DNA of 26,555 nt from a virus. This document shows positions 6,359 through 11,705 of the stretch, in pieces. Position 1 is the first letter of the stretch. The number at the start of each line of letters is the position of its first letter. The stretch covers positions 1 through 26,555 of the IMG/VR virus record IMGVR_UViG_3300021962_000550; one strand, 5' to 3'. Below the pieces are notes generated by a model that had not been told where the DNA came from, did not search any database, and saw only the letters and a list, made by a program, of their open reading frames with translations. The translations under genes and the position numbers were made by a program.

Positions 6359-6532
6359 ACTTGAAATTTTTGCTAAAACTACTTTATATATTTTCAGATA
6401 GTATGTGTGTACTACCTACTATAGTGCTCGAATAAGGCTATTAGGTTAATAAGTTCAATAGAATTGTTAAAAGCAAGGAAAATATAATCTATTACTAAGT
6501 AAATTGGTGTTGATAACGACATTTCGACGCAA
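6359..6532. other. intergenic sequence without recognisable feature
   Basis: This AT-rich stretch follows the second fibre gene. I find no convincing reading frame, tRNA-like cloverleaf, or hairpin with a T-tract. TAGTATGTGTGTACTA (6401-6416 region) is a short imperfect palindrome. Together with the weak frame at 6533-6730 it forms about 415 bp of poorly explained DNA before the next clear gene, the least gene-dense part of the window. Confidence 0.6.
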
Positions 6533-6730
6533 GTGGTTGATATCAAACCGAGTGATACTCTTGAAGGTGTTAATAACAGAACGTTATTTGTCAACGACAA
6601 TTATTTATTGCTTGAGGATGCTGAGTATATGCATTTGAATTGTGATAATCATAGATTTGTTATGGGGTCGGATGTTATTGGTCATAATGCATCATTTGCG
6701 GGCACCGGTATGGTCATCAAAAAATTCTGA
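6533..6730 (+). CDS. possible small protein or gene remnant, 65 aa
   Basis: A frame open from just after the TAA at about 6500 gives 65 aa from a GTG at 6533. There is no ATG upstream in frame. The translation is protein-like (VNDNYLLLEDAEYMHLNCDN, then FVMGSDVIGHNASFAGTG) and acidic, but the GTG start, the lack of start-context motif and the position after a fibre gene leave two options: a real small gene or the 3' remnant of a displaced fibre tip. I do not recognise it. Confidence 0.3.
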   Translation: MVDIKPSDTLEGVNNRTLFVNDNYLLLEDAEYMHLNCDNHRFVMGSDVIGHNASFAGTGMVIKKF

Positions 6731-6742
6731 GTTATTTTATCT

Positions 6743-6758
6743 AAGAACTGCTGTTCTT
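6743..6758 (+). other. short perfect hairpin AAGAAC-TGCT-GTTCTT
   Basis: A 6-bp stem with a 4-nt loop lies between the weak frame ending at 6730 and the ATG at 6775. No T-tract follows directly, so it is not a standard terminator; it could be an operator or RNA processing site, or chance. Confidence 0.3.
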
Positions 6759-6774
6759 GTTGATATTTATATTT

Positions 6775-7836
6775 ATGATTAAATTCAAACATCTGGTGAT
6801 TTTCACATCCATGCTGATTGCAGGTTGTGCTGCATTTTTTAGTGTGTATGGTATTGGTCTTTTGTTTTCTGGAGCTATTGTTGCCGCAATGATAATGGCC
6901 AGTGCTTTGGAACTTGGTAAGCTAGTAACAACATCGTGGTTATTTCACTATTGGAACATTGCCAATAGACTGATGAAAGTTTACATGGTAACTGCGGTTA
7001 TTGTGTTGATGTGCATTACATCTCTGGGTATTTTTGGATATTTAACCGCAGCATTTCAAAAGAGTTCGTTGGAAACTGAATTGAGCATGACCAAGATTGT
7101 TGCCTTGGAAACTCAAAAGACACAAGAATCTAAGAAAGTTGATAATATTGGTATTACTATTGACAAACTATTGAGTTTGCGTAGTTCACAAGAATCTAGA
7201 TTGAGTCAAACCCTTACCAACGCAATCATCGCTCGCAATCCTATTCAGATGCAAAATATTCAGAATCAGATCAATGATCAAATTTCTGATCTAAATAAAC
7301 AGATTGATGCGGAAAATACCAAACTGAAGGATGCTGGTGATAAATCTACCAAGATAGACGATGAAATTTTCAAACTCAAAATTGACAATAGTCAAAAGAA
7401 AGATATTACTACATTCAAATTTGTTGCGGATGAGTTTAATACCGACATCAGATCCATTGTTAAATGGTTTATTATTGTATTGATCACAGTTTTTGATCCG
7501 TTAGCCTTGGTATTGTTGTTGGCATACAATATGAGTTCCAATACACGCCAAAATAGCGAGCAAGATTTTGAAATGTATGGTGAAGAAAAAGCTGCTGCAC
7601 CAGCACCGGCACCGGCACCAGTTGAACCAGTTGTACATGAAAATATCAAAGAGGTTGAGAAAATTGTTGAAGTAGAAAAACCCGTTGATAGAATCGTTGA
7701 TAGAATCGTTGAAGTGGACAGACCCGTGGACAGAATCGTTGATAGAATCGTTGAAGTGGACAGACCCATAGTAGAAACTCTCGTAAAAAAAGTAAAAACT
7801 AAAGTTCCAGGGTTAAGAGGACTGTTTAGTTTCTAA
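6775..7836 (+). CDS. multi-pass membrane protein with central coiled coil and charged repeats
   Basis: ATG at 6775 is preferred over an upstream TTG at 6757 because it begins MIKFKHLVIF, a normal membrane-protein start, and ATATTTATATTT precedes it. The 353-aa product has three hydrophobic segments near the N-terminus (about 5-27, 30-50, 66-91). A long Gln/Lys/Asp-rich coiled coil (about 95-210) and a fourth hydrophobic segment (about 222-247, IVKWFIIVLITVFDPLALVL) follow. The tail has an Ala-Pro linker (AAAPAPAPAP) and charged repeats (VDRIVDRIVEVDRP twice). The segment ALELGKLVTTSWLF in the second helix is conserved-looking. The coiled coil probably faces one side of the membrane and the repeat tail the cytoplasm. 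A role in inner-membrane remodelling or superinfection control is possible but unproven; it is not a typical holin because of its size. Confidence 0.75.
   Translation: MIKFKHLVIFTSMLIAGCAAFFSVYGIGLLFSGAIVAAMIMASALELGKLVTTSWLFHYWNIANRLMKVYMVTAVIVLMCITSLGIFGYLTAAFQKSSLETELSMTKIVALETQKTQESKKVDNIGITIDKLLSLRSSQESRLSQTLTNAIIARNPIQMQNIQNQINDQISDLNKQIDAENTKLKDAGDKSTKIDDEIFKLKIDNSQKKDITTFKFVADEFNTDIRSIVKWFIIVLITVFDPLALVLLLAYNMSSNTRQNSEQDFEMYGEEKAAAPAPAPAPVEPVVHENIKEVEKIVEVEKPVDRIVDRIVEVDRPVDRIVDRIVEVDRPIVETLVKKVKTKVPGLRGLFSF
7684..7767 (+). repeat. two 42-bp in-frame repeats (VDRIVDRIVEVDRP)
   Basis: Units at 7684-7725 and 7726-7767 encode the same 14 residues with only GTTGATAGA to GTGGACAGA changes. 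They form a charged, regularly spaced segment near the C-terminus of the membrane protein. Confidence 0.9.
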
Positions 7837-7857
7837 AATAAAAATTCGTTTTCTACA

Positions 7858-7893
7858 GTGGGAACTATATATTACTATGTTAGAAAGTCCCAC
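7858..7893 (+). promoter_or_regulatory. stem-loop ending 2 nt before the 7896 start codon
   Basis: GTGGGAACT (7858-7866) pairs with AGTCCCAC (7886-7893) with a single bulged A, enclosing a 19-nt AT-rich loop. The stem ends 2 nt before an ATG. It lacks a T-tract, so control of translation or RNA processing is more likely than termination. Confidence 0.45.
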
Positions 7894-7895
7894 AC

Positions 7896-8030
7896 ATGAA
7901 TAACGAAGAACTTTTAGAACTGCGGCGAATTTTGCTAGAAGCAAACGAAAATAACGATTGGTTCGCTATACACGATGCTGTTGAATTCATAGATGAATTC
8001 ATTGAGTGGGGTGACCAAGAAGAAGTATAA
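7896..8030 (+). CDS. 44-aa acidic protein, unknown function
   Basis: ATG at 7896 opens a 44-aa frame ending at TAA 8028-8030: MNNEELLELRRILLEANEN, then DWFAIHDAVEFIDEFIEWGD and an acidic end. Two predicted amphipathic helices with many Glu and Leu/Ile suggest a compact helical hairpin. It fills the space between two clear genes in the same direction, is followed after 11 nt by the next ATG, and has a normal codon pattern, so it is probably real despite its size. No family recognised. Confidence 0.65.
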   Translation: MNNEELLELRRILLEANENNDWFAIHDAVEFIDEFIEWGDQEEV

Positions 8031-8041
8031 TATCAAAATAT

Positions 8042-8536
8042 ATGATTATGTCGATTCCTCAAAATGCGCTTATTGCGCTAGTTATAACAACCATGCTGTT
8101 TCTAGGGAGCAGCATTTTTCTTTATATTACCCTAAGAAAATCTAAGTCACAGCTTGTTAAAAATCAGAAGAAGTTGTCTGATTACGAATTAGCATTCAAG
8201 GCTCAAAAAGATCTTTCACAAATTATGACAATAGGGGTTGCAACATTTTTGCAGATTTCCTTGAATGAATCTTTGAAGCGAGTCGAAGATTTGGAGAATG
8301 AACTCAAAGAATTTGATAGTGTAAATTCCGAATTGACTCAGTGGGTCACTGATTTTCAAAAACTTACAGGAAATGTGTATAAACAGTTGAAATCTATCGA
8401 TGAGCGTGGTATGTTTGAAAAAGATGATGACGTTGGCTTCCTTTTCCAGGATATGTTAGGGATCATCACCGAATATAACAGAAGGGTTAATATTAATGAT
8501 AACAACACCGTTGATGAAAAACAAACGCAAAAGTAA
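8042..8536 (+). CDS. single-pass membrane protein with coiled-coil domain
   Basis: The start is ATG 8042 (context CAAAATATATG); a second ATG three codons on would serve equally. The 164-aa protein has one hydrophobic segment at about residues 9-31 (LIALVITTMLFLGSSIFLYI) followed by basic residues, which orients the rest to the cytoplasm. Residues 35-130 are a Glu/Leu-rich coiled coil (SLKRVEDLENELKEFDSV). The end is polar. It resembles the neighbouring membrane protein in plan (membrane anchor plus coiled coil), so the two may act together. The last 23 nt overlap the sigma-like gene from ATG 8514. Function unknown. Confidence 0.75.
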   Translation: MIMSIPQNALIALVITTMLFLGSSIFLYITLRKSKSQLVKNQKKLSDYELAFKAQKDLSQIMTIGVATFLQISLNESLKRVEDLENELKEFDSVNSELTQWVTDFQKLTGNVYKQLKSIDERGMFEKDDDVGFLFQDMLGIITEYNRRVNINDNNTVDEKQTQK

Positions 8537-9566
8537 GGTATCTTCCGCTAAGGTGAAGACCGTAGAACTTTTGTCAAAAATTAAAAAAGACAAAAAGCAG
8601 AAGACTACTGTGGTCTACAAAGTGACCAATGCCAAGAAAATCAAGAAAATCAAGAAAATCGAGAATGTAAAGAAGGTTAAAAACGTCAAACCAGTGGACG
8701 TTAAAGTTGAAAGCTCAAAGTCCGCCGTGGTTGATGTGGTCGATGTACCTATACAGTCCGTTGTTAAAAACATAGAAGTTCGCAGAGATGTTGGTGTTGA
8801 ACTACCAGTAAATACTGATAGTGGTGTTGATAATGACGCCGATACTCTAAACGATGATGGTACTAGGAAAGTACGCAGGCGTGGTAGAAATAAGAAAAAC
8901 AAGATCTACTTTAGCAAAGCTACTGAAGATGCCATTATTGAATTCAACGCTGAAGAAGATATGGATAAGCGCAACATTATCTATAATGAGCGAATTAAGT
9001 TTAGTTTTGAAAAGCTAGTCGAGAACATTTACAACACATTCAAATTCACGTATTTTGACACTGGTCCAATTGAAATTCAACGTGAAACTTTGTCGCACCT
9101 TGTAACAAACATACACAAGTTTCAAGCAGGCAAAGGTAAAGCATTCAGCTATTTCAGCATTGTTGCAAAGAACTATTTAATCTTCCACAACAACAATAAC
9201 TACAAGCGATTCAATCAACATGTGGATATCAGTGAAACACCAACTGAAGGTTCAGCCTGTTTACAAACCGAAGATAAGTATCATCATGATGTGCAGACCC
9301 GAGAATTCATGAAATTGTTGATTGACTATTGGGAAAAAAACGTCGCCACGATCTTTACTAAAATGAGGGATTTGAATATTGCGTATGCTGTTATTGAGTT
9401 GCTCCGTAACTGTGAACGCATCGAAAACTTTAACAAAAAGACATTGTATCTGTTGATTCGAGAAATCAGCAACTGTAAGACGCAACAGATTACCAAGGTT
9501 TTGAACAGAATGAAAGGTTATCAATCTCAAATAGTACGGAACTATACTAATCGGGGTGTGATTTAA
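8514..9566 (+). CDS. gp55-like late-transcription sigma factor
   Basis: The product is 350 aa from ATG 8514; ATG 8496 would add six residues. Residues 1-130 form a lysine- and valine-rich, repetitive extension (KKIKKIKKIENVKKVKNVK) ending in RRRGRNKKNK. The conserved part begins near residue 135. Residues 160-235 look like sigma70 region 2 as found in T4 gp55: a helix (KFSFEKLVENIY), IEIQRETLSHLVTNIHKF, GKAFSYFSIVAKNYLI and a basic Asn/Lys-rich end. In T4, gp55 binds core RNA polymerase and recognises the late promoter TATAAATA, working with the sliding clamp. Phage gp55 proteins are usually around 180-200 aa, so the N-terminal extension is unusual. The gene overlaps the previous one by 23 nt and precedes a strong terminator. 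Motif-level recognition only. Confidence 0.75.
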   Translation: MKNKRKSKVSSAKVKTVELLSKIKKDKKQKTTVVYKVTNAKKIKKIKKIENVKKVKNVKPVDVKVESSKSAVVDVVDVPIQSVVKNIEVRRDVGVELPVNTDSGVDNDADTLNDDGTRKVRRRGRNKKNKIYFSKATEDAIIEFNAEEDMDKRNIIYNERIKFSFEKLVENIYNTFKFTYFDTGPIEIQRETLSHLVTNIHKFQAGKGKAFSYFSIVAKNYLIFHNNNNYKRFNQHVDISETPTEGSACLQTEDKYHHDVQTREFMKLLIDYWEKNVATIFTKMRDLNIAYAVIELLRNCERIENFNKKTLYLLIREISNCKTQQITKVLNRMKGYQSQIVRNYTNRGVI

Positions 9567-9591
9567 TCATCACAATTTTAAGTATAAAAAC

Positions 9592-9620
9592 AAAACCAAT
9601 CGACAAAACGATTGGTTTTT
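9592..9620 (+). terminator. intrinsic terminator after the sigma-like gene
   Basis: An 11-bp perfect stem AAAACCAATCG (9592-9602) with CGATTGGTTTT (9609-9619) encloses a 6-nt loop. The 3' arm ends in T residues that run on into TCTATTTATT. It separates the 6775-9566 group from the baseplate block. Confidence 0.9.
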
Positions 9621-9628
9621 CTATTTAT
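9621..9628 (+). promoter_or_regulatory. CTATTTAT start-proximal motif, copy 2
   Basis: The octamer directly abuts the terminator and lies 5 nt before the ATG at 9634, exactly the spacing of copy 1. It would be placed to start transcription of the entire baseplate block. Confidence 0.5.
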
Positions 9629-9633
9629 TGAGT

Positions 9634-9984
9634 ATGGATACAAACTTTGAAATTTACAAAGGCAAGAACTTTTCAGGTCTTTGCAAAGATATTGTTAAAA
9701 ACTCTGAGAGCAAGAAGGATCAAATCGATATTCTCATCTCTGAGTTACGTTCTTTGATCAAAACTGTGAATGATGCCATTATTATTGTGCCGCTCATTAA
9801 AGACTATTACGATGTGGGTGTGAAGAATGACGAGCAACTGGTAAAGCTAGCATCTATCGTTCAAAAATTAGTAGCAAAGGGTGAAGCTAGTGGTGAAGGT
9901 AATAGTATGATTTTAAGCGAAGACGAACGTAGACAATTGATGGAAGACGTGGTGTCTATCGCAGGTATATCTAAAACTAAATAA
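9634..9984 (+). CDS. conserved small protein at head of baseplate block
   Basis: ATG 9634 is preferred over the upstream in-frame TTG at 9628, which lies inside the CTATTTAT motif. The 116-aa protein is largely helical: a short N-terminal segment (MDTNFEIYKGKNFSGLC), then Lys/Asp/Ile-rich helices (IDILISELRSLIKTVND, IIIVPLIKDYYDVGVKN, QLVKLASIVQKLV), a Gly/Ser linker, and a final acidic helix (EDERRQLMEDVVSI). The pattern is familiar to me from baseplate regions of other large phages but has no assigned role. It is followed 2 nt later by the spike-like gene, so a virion assembly role is plausible. Confidence 0.75.
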   Translation: MDTNFEIYKGKNFSGLCKDIVKNSESKKDQIDILISELRSLIKTVNDAIIIVPLIKDYYDVGVKNDEQLVKLASIVQKLVAKGEASGEGNSMILSEDERRQLMEDVVSIAGISKTK

Positions 9985-9986
9985 TC

Positions 9987-11699
9987 ATGGCCGATTCATC
10001 TACCAACATTGAAAGATACGTTCAGACTCAAAATCCATCTGGACGCAGTAGCGACCCACTCAATTTAGTTGGAGCCAATCCAAACTTTCAACTTGCGGTG
10101 GTTGTTGATATTATTCTAAATGATCAACACCCATTCTTTAGTAAAGACGCTGATAGTCTGCGTTCAAAAGGTCCTGTTACTGTGGGTCCACAACAGATTC
10201 CTGTAAACTATAACAACGATGTACCAAACAGCAGAGACATCGATTATAGTTATATTGGTAGAGCCAAGATTCGTATTTTGGAATTGGAAAAAAAGACACC
10301 GCCGGAAAAGTTACCATGGGCAATTCCTCTGGATAATACCATTACTCAGTATCCATTATTGAATGAACAAGTTTTGGTTTTGAAAGTGGGTGGGAATTTC
10401 TACTATACAAAACCGTTTAACAAATCCAACTTTGTTGGTGCCAATGTTGATTATGTTACCGAGGAGTCGTTGAGTCAAGATCACACATCAGCATCGCCAG
10501 TAAATCCCGATGCGTTCCGCAAGAGTTATTTATCACACCCATATTTCAAAGCTATAACCAAAACGGGTTATTTGGGCAACTACTTTATACTCAATCCTTT
10601 TATTCGTAGTGTTCGTAAATTTGAAGGTGACACCGTGGTCGAAAGTCGATTTGGTCAAAGCATCAGATTTACAGCGTATGATGTTGATAGAAATAATGAT
10701 AAATCTGCAAACCCATCATATGCACTCAATGCTAATCTGTTTAGAGAGTCTGTGAACGGTGGATATGGTAATCCAAGGTTTATTTTGCGCAATCGGCAGC
10801 GCAATATTGCGTTGGATAAACCACAAAGATTACATCCAAAACTACCACCAATTCCGGTGATAACTCCCCGTGAAAAAAATTACGGCGGCCAAATTGAAGA
10901 GGACATTAACAACGACGGTACCACAGTTGAAATCAACAGTGGGCCTGTAGTAAGTAGATGGGTTACCACTGTATACAAAAGTATGTTTAGTGTTGGTAAA
11001 GATCAAAAACCAATGGAGGAACAGCCAAGGTTTAATCCGCCGGGATCAACATCATTTCAGATGCCTACATTGAACGGGGATCAATTCATTCTTAATACAG
11101 ATCGTATAGTGTTGAGTAGTCGGTTTGCAGAAACATTACACTTCAGCAAACGTCGTTATGGTGTTGTCACGGATTCTGAATATACAGTTGATGCTAATGA
11201 TCATATCGTACTTACTACCAATCGAGTTGCGTGTTTGAATGCTCCTCAAATATTTTTAGGACAATACGGTGAAACCAATGAACCAGCTTTAATGGGACAG
11301 ACTACTGTGGATTGGTTGTATGATCTTTGTAATTGGTTATTGGATCACGTTCATTGGTACCACCACGTACACCCACATCCCCATGGGCACGAAGATGCTG
11401 GTCGAATCGATAATACCAATACCAATGATGCAAATCCAGACCAAACACAAATCCCCGTGCAACAGATCACGCTAAAATTGTTGCGAGACAATCTTCACAA
11501 AACATTGAGCCGCCGTGTATTTCTTACAGGCGGTGGGTATGCACCTGGAGCCAATGGTGTTAAACCTATTGGTAGTGCTGGCGAATGTGCAGCACCAGTG
11601 CAAATCAATACGGTTACTGGTACTGGTGTCCTAGGAGATTTCAAGGGTAGAAATCGTAGAGAAGGTCCAGTTCAGATTGAGTTTGAATTCACAAATTAA
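9987..11699 (+). CDS. baseplate spike/hub-like protein with His-rich segment
   Basis: The product is 570 aa. Residues about 80-155 look like an OB-fold module of gp5/gpV/VgrG spikes (YIGRAKIRILEL, ITQYPLLNEQVLVLKVGGNFYY). Residues 200-230 carry the segment SVRKFEGDTVVESRFGQSIRF, which I know from T4-like and cyanophage structural proteins. From about 360 the chain is strand-rich with NTDRIVLSSR and ILTTNR-like repeats, ending in PALMGQTTVDWLYDLCNWLL. Next comes a cluster of eight His at residues 454-468 (DHVHWYHHVHPHPHGHED), where gpV-type spikes often have GQ-LVDWL followed by His. Spike tips of P2 gpV and phi92 gp138 coordinate iron through HxH, so metal binding is plausible here. Its lysozyme domain, if any, is absent: T4 gp5 has one, this protein does not show it. 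Confidence 0.75.
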   Translation: MADSSTNIERYVQTQNPSGRSSDPLNLVGANPNFQLAVVVDIILNDQHPFFSKDADSLRSKGPVTVGPQQIPVNYNNDVPNSRDIDYSYIGRAKIRILELEKKTPPEKLPWAIPLDNTITQYPLLNEQVLVLKVGGNFYYTKPFNKSNFVGANVDYVTEESLSQDHTSASPVNPDAFRKSYLSHPYFKAITKTGYLGNYFILNPFIRSVRKFEGDTVVESRFGQSIRFTAYDVDRNNDKSANPSYALNANLFRESVNGGYGNPRFILRNRQRNIALDKPQRLHPKLPPIPVITPREKNYGGQIEEDINNDGTTVEINSGPVVSRWVTTVYKSMFSVGKDQKPMEEQPRFNPPGSTSFQMPTLNGDQFILNTDRIVLSSRFAETLHFSKRRYGVVTDSEYTVDANDHIVLTTNRVACLNAPQIFLGQYGETNEPALMGQTTVDWLYDLCNWLLDHVHWYHHVHPHPHGHEDAGRIDNTNTNDANPDQTQIPVQQITLKLLRDNLHKTLSRRVFLTGGGYAPGANGVKPIGSAGECAAPVQINTVTGTGVLGDFKGRNRREGPVQIEFEFTN

Positions 11700-11705
11700 G
11701 ATATT

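Noticed and set aside
6359-6532. tRNA gene in the low-coding stretch
   Set aside because: No cloverleaf with acceptor stem, anticodon arm and GTTC-type T loop could be drawn.
5800-6760. Diversity-generating retroelement at the fibre 3' end
   Set aside because: No reverse transcriptase gene and no template-like copy of the fibre C-terminus was seen in the window; the two tips differ completely rather than at adenines.
7392-7769. Minus-strand frame rich in STILSTILSTG
   Set aside because: It is the antisense of the VDRIVDRIVEVDRP repeats and coiled-coil coding sequence of the membrane protein.
7858-7893. Intrinsic terminator after the membrane protein
   Set aside because: The stem is followed by ACATGAATAACG, not a T-tract, and ends next to a start codon.
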